Shown: positions 24,494 through 33,657 of the stretch, piece after piece | Layout of the letters: each line of letters begins with the position of its first letter | How positions within the stretch are numbered: the first letter of the stretch is position 1 | Assembly: GCF_006542425.1 (NCBI RefSeq) | Contig: NZ_VFID01000007.1 | Coordinates: 744,001 to 808,000 of the forward strand | DNA from: Pseudoxanthomonas sp. z9 | Lineage (GTDB): Bacteria; Pseudomonadota; Gammaproteobacteria; Xanthomonadales; Xanthomonadaceae | Reading direction: 5' to 3' | DNA length: 64,000 nt | The notes under the pieces: model-generated | The model's input: the letters and a program-made list of their open reading frames with translations, nothing else | Databases searched by the model: none | What the model was told of the DNA's origin: nothing | Made by a program: the position numbers and the translations under genes

Positions 24494-26224
24494 ATGGCCC
24501 GCATCCCCGACGCCTTCATCGACGAACTGCTCGCCCGGACGGATATCGTCGAGGTGATCAGCACGCGCGTGCCGCTGAAGCGGCAGGGCAAGGAGTACTC
24601 GGCCTGCTGCCCGTTCCACGACGAGCGCTCGCCCTCGTTCACGGTCTCGCCGACCAAGCAGTTCTACCACTGCTTCGGCTGCGGCGCGCACGGCACCGCG
24701 CTGTCGTTCCTGATGAATTACGACCGCCTGGAGTTCCTCGACGCGGTCGAGGAACTGGCCCGGCGCAACGGCATGGAAGTGCCGCGCGAAACCCAGCAGC
24801 GCAACCAGGACAACGACACCCGTGATCTGTTCGGCGCGCTGGAAGCGGCCGCGCGCTTCTTCCAGCGCCAGCTGGAAGGCAGCGACAAGGCGCGCGCCTA
24901 CCTGGACGGACGCGGCGTGGACGCGGCCACCCGCGCGCAGTTCGCCATCGGCTACGCGCCGGACGGCTTCTCCGCGCTGAAGGACGCGCTCGGCACCGAC
25001 GAGCGGCGGATGAAGCTGCTGGACCGCGCCGGCCTGTTCTCCAAGAACGATCGCGGCCACACCTACGACAAGTTCCGGGATCGGGTGATGTTCCCGATCT
25101 ACGACCGCCGCGGGCGGGTCATCGCCTTCGGTGGCCGCGTATTGCAGAAGGACGACGGTCCCAAGTACCTCAATTCGCCGGAGACCGCGCTGTTCCACAA
25201 GGGCCGTGAACTGTACGGCCTGTGGCAGGTCCGCCAGGCCAACCAGAAGATCACGCGGCTGATCGTGGTCGAGGGCTACATGGACGTGGTCTCGCTGTTC
25301 CAGTTCGGGGTCAAGCAAGCGGTCGCCACGCTCGGCACCGCGACCACGCCGGATCATGCCGAACTGCTGTTCCGCAACGCCCCGGACGTGTACTTCTGTT
25401 TCGATGGCGATGCCGCCGGCCAGCGCGCCGCGTGGCGCGCGCTGGAATCCGTGCTGCCGCGCATGAAGGACGGCCGCCAGGCATTCTTCCTGTTCCTGCC
25501 CGATGGCGAGGATCCGGACACCATCGTGCGCCAGGAAGGCGCCGCCGCGTTCGACGCGCGTCTGCAGCAGGCGATGCCGCTGTCGGAATTCTTCTTCCAG
25601 GAACTGGGCAAGGATATCCGCCTGTCCACCCTGGACGGCAAGGCGCGCCTGGCCGAGCGCGCGCGTCCGCTGCTCGCGCAGATTCCGGACGGCGCTTTCG
25701 GCGATCTGATGCGGCAGCGGCTGGGCGAGATCACCGGCGTCGGCGCCGCCACCGCGTCCGCGCCACCGCCCGCCAAACCCGTTCCGCGCGCCGCCGCGCA
25801 TCGTTCCTCCGGCAACAAACCCAGCCTGGTGCGCAGCGCCATCGTCTGCCTGCTGCACAAGCCGTCGCTGGCATTGGCGCTGCAACCGCCGCATGCGTTC
25901 GCCGGCCTGCGCCTGCCCGGCGTCGAACTGCTGCTGGAACTGCTGGACATCGTGCACGCGCGCCCGGACATCACCACCGGCGTGTTGCTGGAACATTTCG
26001 CCGAGCGCGAGGAACTGCCCGCGCTGCAGAAGCTGGCGATGCAGGAGCTGCCCGGCGACGAGACCATCTGGCAGGCAGAGCTGCTGGACGCCGCGCACCA
26101 GATGGAAAGGCAATTGCTGCAGCAACGTATCGACGAACTTCAGGTGAAACAGCGCAACATCGGCCTGGACGAAGCCGACAAATACGAATTGCGCGCCCTG
26201 CTGCAGGCGCGCGTGGCCCGCTGA
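24494..26224 (+). CDS. dnaG: DNA primase
   Basis: This 576-residue primase makes RNA primers at the replication fork. The N-terminal CHC2 zinc site is C39-H42-C60-C63 (CPFH and CFGC). The TOPRIM core shows VVEGYMDVVSLFQFGV and CFDGDAAGQRAAWRAL. A C-terminal helicase-binding region begins after an Ala/Pro-rich linker near residue 420. The gene follows rpsU and yqeY as in many gammaproteobacteria; rpoD does not follow directly here. Confidence 0.98.
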   Translation: MARIPDAFIDELLARTDIVEVISTRVPLKRQGKEYSACCPFHDERSPSFTVSPTKQFYHCFGCGAHGTALSFLMNYDRLEFLDAVEELARRNGMEVPRETQQRNQDNDTRDLFGALEAAARFFQRQLEGSDKARAYLDGRGVDAATRAQFAIGYAPDGFSALKDALGTDERRMKLLDRAGLFSKNDRGHTYDKFRDRVMFPIYDRRGRVIAFGGRVLQKDDGPKYLNSPETALFHKGRELYGLWQVRQANQKITRLIVVEGYMDVVSLFQFGVKQAVATLGTATTPDHAELLFRNAPDVYFCFDGDAAGQRAAWRALESVLPRMKDGRQAFFLFLPDGEDPDTIVRQEGAAAFDARLQQAMPLSEFFFQELGKDIRLSTLDGKARLAERARPLLAQIPDGAFGDLMRQRLGEITGVGAATASAPPPAKPVPRAAAHRSSGNKPSLVRSAIVCLLHKPSLALALQPPHAFAGLRLPGVELLLELLDIVHARPDITTGVLLEHFAEREELPALQKLAMQELPGDETIWQAELLDAAHQMERQLLQQRIDELQVKQRNIGLDEADKYELRALLQARVAR

Positions 26225-26238
26225 ACGAGGAGATTCCC

Positions 26239-26745
26239 ATGAAACGTGGATCCCGCCGTACCGCCGCATCGTTCCGTCACCTGCTGGGAAGCGCCCTGCT
26301 GCTGTTCGCGCTTCAGGCCCAGGCTGGCGACTTCACCCAGCCACGCCCGGGCCTGCATACCGGTGGCCAGCCCACCGCCGATCAGCTCGCCGATTTTTCC
26401 AGGCAGGGCGTGCGCACCGTCATCGATCTGCGCGCTCCGGGCGAGGATCGCGGCTTCGACGAAGCCGCGGCCGCCGAACAGAACGGCATGCGCTACGAGC
26501 GCCTGCCCATCGCCGGCGCCGACGACCTCACCGCCGCCAACGCCGCGGCACTGAAGAAACTGCTGCAGGAAGGTGGCGACAACGTGCTGTTGCACTGCGC
26601 GTCCGGCAACCGGGTCGGTGCCTTGCTGGCGCTGATGGCCAAACAGGAAGAAGGCGCCAGCAACGAGAAGGCGCTGGAACTGGGGCGCCAGGCTGGCCTG
26701 AAATCACTCGCGCCGGTGGTCGAGCAGAAGCTGCAGGCACCGTAA
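26239..26745 (+). CDS. Exported DUF442-type (beta-lactamase hydrolase-like) phosphatase
   Basis: This 168-residue protein has a signal peptide (residues about 1-29, cleavage after AQA) and a small phosphatase-like domain: GGQPTADQLADFSRQGVRTV and the active-site loop LHCASGNRVG with C120 and R125, as in DUF442 cysteine phosphatases. Fourteen bases separate it from dnaG, so it is probably co-transcribed. Periplasmic location is inferred from the signal peptide; the substrate is unknown. Confidence 0.82.
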   Translation: MKRGSRRTAASFRHLLGSALLLFALQAQAGDFTQPRPGLHTGGQPTADQLADFSRQGVRTVIDLRAPGEDRGFDEAAAAEQNGMRYERLPIAGADDLTAANAAALKKLLQEGGDNVLLHCASGNRVGALLALMAKQEEGASNEKALELGRQAGLKSLAPVVEQKLQAP

Positions 26746-26752
26746 GCATTCA

Positions 26753-26783
26753 CGGGACGACCGGACGCGCTCCGGTCGTTCCC
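26753..26783 (+). terminator. Hairpin after the DUF442 gene
   Basis: GGGACGACCGGA and TCCGGTCGTTCCC form a 12-pair stem around CGCGC. No T-run follows, so it may slow or stabilise the transcript rather than terminate it alone. Confidence 0.45.
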
Positions 26784-26866
26784 GCACCGTGGCCAACCTC
26801 CGACACTGGCTGGGGTGACGGAACGTGGTTAACCTCGGGCTCTTACATCCCGGGGAGAACCTTCGC

Positions 26867-28858
26867 ATGACCCGTCATCCCGGCAGATGCCTGCCGTTGC
26901 TGCTGGCCGCGCTCGCGCTTCCGGCGCTGGCCCAGACCACCGCGACGCCCTCCCAGGCGCAGGCACGCGAACAAATCGGCACTCGCACCACCGAATACGT
27001 GCCGGCGATTCCCGCCGAACTGACCGAGCGCCTCAACCGCTACCAGAACACGCGCGGCGCCGGCTTCGCCGGCTGGACCCGCGAAGGCTGCGTGCTGATC
27101 ACCACCCGTTTCGCCGAGACGAACCAGGCCCATCGCGTCTGCCAGCCGATGGGCATGCGCGAGCAGCTGACCTTCTACCGCGAGCCCATCAACAGCGTCG
27201 GCACCGCGCCGGCGAAGTCCGGTCGCGATGGCTTCGTGTTCGGCAAGGACGTGGGCGGCAACGAGTTCTGGCAGTTGCACTGGTTCGACCTGGCGACCCG
27301 CGAAAGCACCCTGCTCACCGACGGCAAGGCACGCAACCAGGGGCCCCTGTTCTCGCATGACGGCAAACAACTTGCATGGAGCAGCACCGCCCGCAACGGC
27401 AAGGACACCGACGTCTGGGTGATGGATCTCGCCACCCGCAAGGCGCGCACGGTGGTCACCGAAGGCGGCCAATGGAGTGCGATGGATTTCTCGCCGGATG
27501 GCAGGACGCTGCTGGTGAACCAATATGTATCGGTCAATGAAACGCATCCGGGCAAGGTGGATCTGGCCAGCGGCAAGCTCACCCTTTTCCCGATCGAGGG
27601 TGGCAAGGCGGCGTCCGGCGGATTCCGCTACGCGGGCGATGGCCGCGGGGTGTTCTACGTCTCCGACGAGAACCTCGAAGGCAAGCCGCAGGAGTTCAGC
27701 ACCCTGCGGTACCACAATCCCGCCACCGGCGAATTCAAGGTGGTCAGCGCGGACATTCCCTGGGACGTGGATCAGCTGGACGTTTCCGACGACGGCCGCC
27801 ATGTCGCCTACGTGAGCAACGAGGACGGCATCGATCGCCTGCATGTGTTCGCCTGGCCGTCGTTCCAGCCGGTCACATTGCCGGAACTGCCCATCGGCAT
27901 CATCGGACGCATGGGCTTCTCGCCCGACGGCGGCAAACTGGCGTTGACCCTCAACACCGCCACCTCGCCCAGCGATGTCTACGTGATCGATCTGGCGGCG
28001 GCGAAGCTGGCCCGCTGGACGCGGAGCGAAGTCGGCGGACTGGATGCCGGCGGCTTCGTCGCGCCCACGCTGGTGCGCTATCCCACCTTCGATCAGGTGG
28101 ATGGCAAGCCGCGCACCATCCCGGCGTTCTACTACAAGCCGGCCAAGCCGGCGAAGAATGGTCGCCATCCGGTGCTGATCGACATCCACGGGGGCCCGGA
28201 AGGACAATCGCTGCCGGCCTTCAATGCCATCATCCAGTACCTGGTCAACGAGATGGGCATCGCCGTGCTGGTGCCCAACGTGCGTGGGTCCACCGGCTAC
28301 GGCAAGACCTACGTGCAACTGGACAACGGTTTCAAGCGCGAGGACTCGGTCAAGGACATCGGCGCGCTGCTGGACTGGATTGGCCAGCAGCCGGAACTGG
28401 ATGCCAGGCGCGTGGGCGTTTACGGCGGCAGCTATGGCGGCTACATGGTGCTGGCATCGCTGATGCACTACAGCGACCGCATCCGCGCCGGCATCGACGT
28501 GGTCGGCATTTCCCACTTCGGCACGTTCCTGAAGAACACGGAAAGCTACCGCCGCGATCTGCGCCGGGCCGAATACGGCGACGAACGTGATCCGGCGATG
28601 GCCGAGCATTTCGAGAAGATCTCCCCGCTCAACCACGCCAACCGCATCACCTCGCCGCTGTTCGTCGCACAGGGGCGCAATGACCCGCGCGTGCCCTATA
28701 CCGAGGCCGAGCAGATCGTGAAGGCGGTACGCGGCAATGGCCAGCCGGTCTGGTACCTGGAATTCTCGGACGAAGGCCACGGCTTCCAGAAGAAATCCAA
28801 CAGCGACTACTTCAGTGCCGCCTCGATGCTGTTCTGGCAGCGCCACCTGCTGGAGTGA
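26867..28858 (+). CDS. S9-family prolyl oligopeptidase, exported
   Basis: This 663-residue enzyme has a signal peptide (MTRHPGRCLPLLLAALALPA, cleavage near LAQ) and an N-terminal WD40-like beta-propeller with repeats such as FSHDGKQLAWSS and FSPDGRTLLVNQ. The C-terminal alpha/beta hydrolase has GGSYGG (nucleophile Ser), a RNDPRVP Asp and a DEGHGF His. It cleaves short peptides, probably in the periplasm, as in dipeptidyl peptidase-like S9C enzymes. The start at ATG 26867 follows CGGGGAG; the frame is open from 26825 but without signal. Confidence 0.93.
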   Translation: MTRHPGRCLPLLLAALALPALAQTTATPSQAQAREQIGTRTTEYVPAIPAELTERLNRYQNTRGAGFAGWTREGCVLITTRFAETNQAHRVCQPMGMREQLTFYREPINSVGTAPAKSGRDGFVFGKDVGGNEFWQLHWFDLATRESTLLTDGKARNQGPLFSHDGKQLAWSSTARNGKDTDVWVMDLATRKARTVVTEGGQWSAMDFSPDGRTLLVNQYVSVNETHPGKVDLASGKLTLFPIEGGKAASGGFRYAGDGRGVFYVSDENLEGKPQEFSTLRYHNPATGEFKVVSADIPWDVDQLDVSDDGRHVAYVSNEDGIDRLHVFAWPSFQPVTLPELPIGIIGRMGFSPDGGKLALTLNTATSPSDVYVIDLAAAKLARWTRSEVGGLDAGGFVAPTLVRYPTFDQVDGKPRTIPAFYYKPAKPAKNGRHPVLIDIHGGPEGQSLPAFNAIIQYLVNEMGIAVLVPNVRGSTGYGKTYVQLDNGFKREDSVKDIGALLDWIGQQPELDARRVGVYGGSYGGYMVLASLMHYSDRIRAGIDVVGISHFGTFLKNTESYRRDLRRAEYGDERDPAMAEHFEKISPLNHANRITSPLFVAQGRNDPRVPYTEAEQIVKAVRGNGQPVWYLEFSDEGHGFQKKSNSDYFSAASMLFWQRHLLE

Positions 28859-28885
28859 CGCACCCGCCACGCGTCCGGAAAACGG

Positions 28886-28912
28886 AAAGGCCCGCTCGCG
28901 CGGGCCTTTCTT
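28886..28912. terminator. Bidirectional terminator between S9 peptidase and ctaB
   Basis: AAAGGCCCGC and GCGGGCCTTT form a 10-base stem around TCGC, with A and T runs on either side, in the convergent gap. Confidence 0.85.
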
Positions 28913-28936
28913 CATTGCGGCGGACGCGCACCGCGA

Positions 28937-29818
28937 CTACAGCCAGTGGTCCACCAGCAGGAAGGCGAACAGCGCCATCAGGTAGACGATGGAGTAGTTG
29001 AACATCCGCATCGCGAAGAACTCGTCCGGCGGATCCAGCAGGCGCCACGCGTACCACAGGAACACCAGCCCCAGCACCAGCGCGCCGCCCAGATAGAACA
29101 GGCCGCTCATGCCGAACACCACCGGCAACACGGTCACCTCCACCAGCAGCACCGTGTAGAACAGGATCTGCCAGCGCGTATAGGTGACGCCGTGGGTGAC
29201 CGGCAGCATCGGCACCAGCGCGCGCGCGTAGTCCTCGCGGCGGAAGATGGCCAGCGCCCAGAAATGCGGCGGCGTCCACACGAAGATGATCAGCACCAGC
29301 AGCAGCGCATGCGCCCAGTCCCACTCGCCGCGCATGCCGGTCATGGTGGCCCAGCCCAGCAACGGCGGCGCGGCGCCGGCGATACCGCCGATGACGATGT
29401 TCTGCGGCGTCGCCCGCTTCAGGAACACGGTGTAGATCACCGCGTAGCCGATCAGCGAGGCGAAGGTCAGGATGGCGGTGATGACGTTGACCCACAGCAC
29501 CAGGATCGCCATCGACAGTGCCGCCAGGCACAGCGCGAACACCAGCGCCTGCCACGGCTTGACCTGCCCCACCACCAGCGGACGCCAGGACGTGCGTGCC
29601 ATCTTGGCGTCGATGCGGGTGTCGAGCAGCTGGTTGATCGCCGCCGCGCTGGACGCCGCCAGCCAGATGCCGAGGAAGCCCAGCGCGCCACGGCGCAGCT
29701 GATCCAGATCCGGCAGGCCGTCGATGGCCAGGAACATGCCCACGATCGCGGTGAACACGATCAGCGCAACCACGCGCGGCTTGGTCAGGTCCCAGTACTG
29801 GCGCAATGCGATGTTCAT
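28937..29818 (-). CDS. ctaB: Protoheme IX farnesyltransferase (heme O synthase)
   Basis: This 293-residue UbiA-family membrane protein attaches a farnesyl group to heme B, giving heme O. It has the prenyl-diphosphate-binding [15 protein letters not shown] and a second Asp-rich loop, and about nine hydrophobic segments. It is the last gene in the operon SURF1-Sco-like-ctaA-ctaB and overlaps ctaA by ATGA, which fits sequential steps in heme A synthesis for the nearby aa3 oxidase. Confidence 0.96.
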   Translation of the reverse strand: MNIALRQYWDLTKPRVVALIVFTAIVGMFLAIDGLPDLDQLRRGALGFLGIWLAASSAAAINQLLDTRIDAKMARTSWRPLVVGQVKPWQALVFALCLAALSMAILVLWVNVITAILTFASLIGYAVIYTVFLKRATPQNIVIGGIAGAAPPLLGWATMTGMRGEWDWAHALLLVLIIFVWTPPHFWALAIFRREDYARALVPMLPVTHGVTYTRWQILFYTVLLVEVTVLPVVFGMSGLFYLGGALVLGLVFLWYAWRLLDPPDEFFAMRMFNYSIVYLMALFAFLLVDHWL

Positions 29819-30960
29819 TCGGGCTTGCGCAGGCGCGCGATCAGCGAGACCAGGGTGAACAGCAGCAGCACCGCGCCGGCGTTGTGCGCGACCGCGACGT
29901 GCAGCGGCAGGTTCAGCTTGACGTTGAGGATGCCGAGGGTGAACTGGGCAATGATCAGCAGCACCAGCAGGGTGGCCCAGCCACGCATGCCCGGCGTGCG
30001 GAACAGGCGTGCGCCCAGGCCCAGCACGTACAGCGCGACGATGACCGCCATGATCCGGTGGGTCATCTGGATGGCGATGCGCGATGCGCCATCGAGTACG
30101 CCGCCTTCATAATCCACGCCGATGCCGCGCCACAGGACGAAGCCTTCGCTGAAGTCGGCCGGCGGCCACCAGCGTCCCACGCACTTGGGGAAATCCAGGC
30201 CGCAGGCAACCGCGGCGTAGTTGGCGCTCACCCAGCCGCCCAGCGCGATCTGGATGCCCAGCAGCACCAGCCCGCCGATCACCCAGCGGCGCAGCGACAC
30301 CGCATCGGCCAGCTTGATGGGCTGATCGGTGGCGCGCCAGGCCATCCACAGCAGCAGTGCGAACGTGGTCAGGCCACCGAGCAGGTGTCCCATCACCACG
30401 ATCGGCTTGAGCAGCCAGGTCACCGTCCACATGCCCAGCAGCGCCTGGAAGATGATCACCGCCAGGGTCAGCACGCTGACCCGCGCCAGATCCAGGTTCG
30501 ACCAGCGCAGCGCGGCGAACAGCAGGATCGCCTCGCCGATGATCGCCAGCACCGATGCGGCGACGTGTTCGCCATGCATGTACAGCGGGATCGCGGTGGC
30601 GACGAAGGCCGAGGCCAGCAGGATGGTGGCGATGCCGAAGCGGCGTCGGCGCGCGGCCAGCAGTGACAGGATCAGCACCAGCATGCCCAGGGTCGCGGCG
30701 ATGTGGCGGTGGACCTGTTCGCGCCAGGCCTTGTGCGTTTCGAACGGACGGATCGCGCTGGCCGCGTGATCCACGACTTCATGCGAGCTCTGCGGCCAGC
30801 TGGCGCGGCCATAGCAGGTCGGCCAGTCCGGGCAGCTCAGGCCGGCATTGGACAGGCGCACGAAGGCGCCGAAGATGATCACGCACAGCGCCAGGCCGAC
30901 GGCCAGCCAGGCGATGCGATGGAAATGGCGATACAGCACGGGTCGGGCGACGGCATTCAT
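29815..30960 (-). CDS. ctaA: Heme A synthase (COX15/CtaA)
   Basis: This 381-residue membrane protein hydroxylates heme O to heme A. It starts with a TM segment ([20 protein letters not shown]) followed by [16 protein letters not shown], the hallmark of this family, and has the conserved heme-ligand His residues in [22 protein letters not shown] and [12 protein letters not shown]. About eight TM segments are seen. Confidence 0.96.
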   Translation of the reverse strand: MNAVARPVLYRHFHRIAWLAVGLALCVIIFGAFVRLSNAGLSCPDWPTCYGRASWPQSSHEVVDHAASAIRPFETHKAWREQVHRHIAATLGMLVLILSLLAARRRRFGIATILLASAFVATAIPLYMHGEHVAASVLAIIGEAILLFAALRWSNLDLARVSVLTLAVIIFQALLGMWTVTWLLKPIVVMGHLLGGLTTFALLLWMAWRATDQPIKLADAVSLRRWVIGGLVLLGIQIALGGWVSANYAAVACGLDFPKCVGRWWPPADFSEGFVLWRGIGVDYEGGVLDGASRIAIQMTHRIMAVIVALYVLGLGARLFRTPGMRGWATLLVLLIIAQFTLGILNVKLNLPLHVAVAHNAGAVLLLFTLVSLIARLRKPE

Positions 30961-30973
30961 CTCGGGCGCACCC

Positions 30974-31543
30974 TCAAATCAGTTTCAGCAGTTTCGCGAC
31001 GTCCTTGTACAGGCCGCCGGCGTCGAAGCCGGGCGGATAGCGCAGGATCACGAAACCATGGGGATCGATGACATAGACGGGCACGCCCTTGGGATCCTGC
31101 AGGCGCGGCAATGCCGCCAGCAGTTCCGGCGAAGCCTGCAACTGGCGGCGTGCTTCGGTCACCGGCGCTCCCGCCGGCAGCGGGCCGATCCAGAGAATCT
31201 CCACCTTGTCGGCGTTGTGCCCGAACAGGCGCCAGACCTTGTCCAGGTCCTGCGCCAGCTTCAGGCAGTCGGCGGCGCAATCGGCTGGCGGCGCCACCAC
31301 GATGCGCCAGATCCGTTCACCCGGCTGCCAGGCGTAGGGCTGGCCATCGGCCAGGCGAGGCACGATCTGGCGGGCGTCGGACGGCGGCTGCAGCATTTCG
31401 CCGTTGTTCTTGTGGCCGGCGGGCTGCCAGCCGGCGAAGCGCAGGACACCGGCACCGAACACGGTGCCGAAGAACAGGGCAAACAGCGCGACCAGCATCC
31501 AGCGTCCGCGGGCGCGGCCGGCATCAGGGGGCATCGAAGTCAT
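30974..31543 (-). CDS. Sco-like membrane-anchored protein of the oxidase cluster
   Basis: This 189-residue protein has one N-terminal TM segment and a periplasmic domain with the CxxxC motif DCAADC, followed by DKVEILWIG and a C-terminal DPHGFVILRYPPGFDAGG. This resembles a shortened Sco/SenC thioredoxin-like fold that delivers copper to the CuA site. The conserved Sco His cannot be placed with certainty. Its place between SURF1 and ctaA supports a role in oxidase assembly; the exact role is inference. Confidence 0.68.
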   Translation of the reverse strand: MTSMPPDAGRARGRWMLVALFALFFGTVFGAGVLRFAGWQPAGHKNNGEMLQPPSDARQIVPRLADGQPYAWQPGERIWRIVVAPPADCAADCLKLAQDLDKVWRLFGHNADKVEILWIGPLPAGAPVTEARRQLQASPELLAALPRLQDPKGVPVYVIDPHGFVILRYPPGFDAGGLYKDVAKLLKLI

Positions 31544-31569
31544 CCGGCTATTTTCTCATGCACGGCGGC

Positions 31570-32301
31570 TCAGCGCTCCTGCTGTCGGCGGCGGCCACGA
31601 CGACTCACCACCAGCGCGGTGATCAGCACCGCCAGCGCCAGCCCGAACCATTGCACCGCATAGCCCAGGTGGCGCTCGGGCGGCAGCGTGTTGGGCAGGA
31701 TGTCGAGATCGCGCGCGTAGCCCAGCGGCAACGCGGGATCGGGGCGGAACACGCGTGGCGCCAGCGTCGGCAACGCCAGATCCCGCGCCAGGGTGCGCAG
31801 GTCCAGAGCGGTCACCAGCAGGTTCCCGTCCGGCTGGCGCGTGCCCACTGCCTTGACCAGGCCGGCGGAGGGCGGCGGCGCAAGCAGGCCGCCCAGCGCC
31901 TGCTCGCCTTGAGGCAGGGCGATTGCGGGCAGTGTCCGGTCGCCAGGCAACGGCAACCAGCCCAGTTCCACCAGCACCGGTGGCGCGTCCTCCGCCTGGA
32001 ACACCCGATAGGCGCGGATGCCGGCGCGTCCGCCGTGGTTCTGGTTGTCCAGCAGCACGGCGGGGCCCGGCAGGAAACGGCCATGACCGGCGGTCCAGGC
32101 GTATTCGGCCTCGCGTCCGGGCTGGCCGGCCTGGGCCAGCGGAACCGGCTTGCGCTCGGCCAGGATCCGGTGCGAAGCGGCCAGCATGGCTTCCTTCTGC
32201 TTGGCCCGTCCCAGCTGCCAGGTCCCCAGGCCGCAGAACAGCGCGATGACGACCAGCGCCAGCGTCCAGCCGACCGCCAGCGGCATCCGGCGGCGGCTCA
32301 C
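31570..32301 (-). CDS. surf1: SURF1-family cytochrome oxidase assembly protein
   Basis: This 243-residue protein has two TM segments, one at each end, separated by a periplasmic domain, as in SURF1/Shy1. It contains LGTWQLGRAKQKEAML near the start and VLVELGWLPLPGDR, with HLGYAVQWFGLALAVLI at the end. SURF1 helps heme A insertion in CoxA. The GTG at 32301 is proposed as start because of a GGGA site eight bases upstream; the ATG at 32286 is an alternative. Confidence 0.9.
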   Translation of the reverse strand: MSRRRMPLAVGWTLALVVIALFCGLGTWQLGRAKQKEAMLAASHRILAERKPVPLAQAGQPGREAEYAWTAGHGRFLPGPAVLLDNQNHGGRAGIRAYRVFQAEDAPPVLVELGWLPLPGDRTLPAIALPQGEQALGGLLAPPPSAGLVKAVGTRQPDGNLLVTALDLRTLARDLALPTLAPRVFRPDPALPLGYARDLDILPNTLPPERHLGYAVQWFGLALAVLITALVVSRRGRRRQQER

Positions 32302-32363
32302 GCGCGATTTCCCATCGGCTGCAATAATGTGTTCATGCCCGCTGCACGCCCTTCGAGGCACCC

Positions 32364-32582
32364 ATGAATGATTCGTTGAAAACCCTGCTGGTCGTCGCGT
32401 TCCTGATCCTCATCATCTGGAACCTCGGCGCCGGGCTGTATTACCTGCTTGTGGACAAGGGCCAGAGCAAACGCACCGTCAACGCCCTGACCCGCCGCAT
32501 CGGCCTGTCCGTGGCCCTCATCCTGCTGGTCATCCTCGCGATCTACATGGGATGGATCAAGCCGCATGGGGTGGGAGCCTGA
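32364..32582 (+). CDS. DUF2909 twin-transmembrane protein
   Basis: This 72-residue protein has two hydrophobic helices, TLLVVAFLILIIWNLGAGLY and LSVALILLVILAIYMGW, with a basic loop between, and fits DUF2909. Such genes are often found next to SURF1 in oxidase clusters; the function is unknown. It is divergent from SURF1 and convergent with coxC. Confidence 0.82.
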   Translation: MNDSLKTLLVVAFLILIIWNLGAGLYYLLVDKGQSKRTVNALTRRIGLSVALILLVILAIYMGWIKPHGVGA

Positions 32583-32585
32583 AGA

Positions 32586-32750
32586 CGGGAATGGTGAATG
32601 GGGAATCGGGAATGGCGTGATCCCGGCACATGCCCCTCTCGAACGACAAAGGCGACGGCAATGCCGTCGCCTTTGTTTTTGAATCGGTCTCCAACCTGGA
32701 GCACGCGGCTTTTGCCGTTTCGACTCCCGATTCTCGATTCCCTATTCCCG
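32586..32750. repeat. Inverted GGGAATCGGG-type repeats around a terminator
   Basis: On the left (32586-32616) GGGAATGG, TGAATGG, GGAATCGGG and AATGG units stand in tandem. On the right (32721-32750) the complement of similar units reads CTCCCGATTC, TCGATTCCC and TATTCCCG. The right arm ends directly at the coxC stop codon. Such GGGAATCGGGAAT strings are common as intergenic repeats in this family. Confidence 0.65.
32646..32680. terminator. Terminator between DUF2909 and coxC
   Basis: ACAAAGGCGACGGC pairs perfectly with GCCGTCGCCTTTGT (14 bases, loop AAT), followed by TTTTT on the plus strand. Flanked by the GGGAATC repeats. Confidence 0.85.
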
Positions 32751-33629
32751 TTACAGCACGTACACGAACAGGAACAGGCCCAGCCACACCACGTCGACGA
32801 AGTGCCAGTACCAGGCCACGGCTTCGAAGCCGAAGTGGTCGTCCTTGGTGAAGTGGCCGCGCGCGCAGCGCAGCCAGATGATTGCCAGCATGATCGTTCC
32901 CAGCGTCACGTGCGCGCCGTGGAAGCCGGTCAACATGAAGAAGGTCGAACCGTAGATGCCCGAACCCAGGGTAAGGTTCAGCTCCTTGTAGGCGTGGATG
33001 TACTCCTCCGCCTGGAAGAACAGGAAGGTGCAGCCCAGCAGCACCGTCAGGCCCAGGAACACCAGCAGCTGCTTGCGGTGGCCCGCCTTCAGCGCATGGT
33101 GGGCGATGGTGATCGTCACGCCCGAGGTCAGCAGGATCAGGGTGTTGAGCAGCGGCAGGCCCCAGGCCGGGATGGTCTGGAACTGGCCACCGACCTGGCC
33201 CGGGCCGGCGCTCGGCCAGGCCGAGGAGAAGCCGTCCCACAGCAGCGCGTTGGTCATGACGCCGTCGCCTTCGCCGCCCAGCCACGGCAGCGCGAACTGG
33301 CGGGCATAGAACAGCGCGCCGAAGAAGGCGCCGAAGAACATCACTTCGGAGAAGATGAACCAGACCATGCCCATGCGGAAGGACACGTCCACCTGCTTGT
33401 TGTAGTTGCCGCTGACCGACTCGCGGATCACGTCGCCGAACCACATGAACAGGGTCGCGCAGAGCAGGAACACGCCGGCGAAGAAGGTCCACTTGCCCCA
33501 TGCGGCGTCGTTGAGCCAGCTGGCCACGCCGACCATGGTGACGAACATGGAGATGGAGCCCACGAACGGCCACTTGCTGCTGTGCGGCACGAAGTAGATG
33601 TTGGCGTCTGGCGAATGAGCTTGTGCCAT
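32751..33629 (-). CDS. coxC: Cytochrome c oxidase subunit III
   Basis: This 292-residue membrane protein has seven hydrophobic segments with FIFSEVMFFGAFFGALF, TLILLTSGVTITIAHHAL, and GFHGAHVTLGTIML near the end, all typical of COX3. It stabilises the aa3 core and may guide oxygen. ATG at 33629 (MAQAHSPDANIYFVPHSSKW) is the start; an upstream extension to 33689 lacks support. Last gene of the coxBA-ctaG-coxC operon. Confidence 0.97.
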   Translation of the reverse strand: MAQAHSPDANIYFVPHSSKWPFVGSISMFVTMVGVASWLNDAAWGKWTFFAGVFLLCATLFMWFGDVIRESVSGNYNKQVDVSFRMGMVWFIFSEVMFFGAFFGALFYARQFALPWLGGEGDGVMTNALLWDGFSSAWPSAGPGQVGGQFQTIPAWGLPLLNTLILLTSGVTITIAHHALKAGHRKQLLVFLGLTVLLGCTFLFFQAEEYIHAYKELNLTLGSGIYGSTFFMLTGFHGAHVTLGTIMLAIIWLRCARGHFTKDDHFGFEAVAWYWHFVDVVWLGLFLFVYVL

Positions 33630-33657
33630 GGCGTGTCTTCCGGTTCCTAAGGCTCGA

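Noticed and set aside
26838-26856. Possible REP remnant GGCTCTTACATCCCGG before the S9 peptidase
   Set aside because: It resembles the loop side of the 55871-55913 element but has no inverted partner, so chance similarity is likely.
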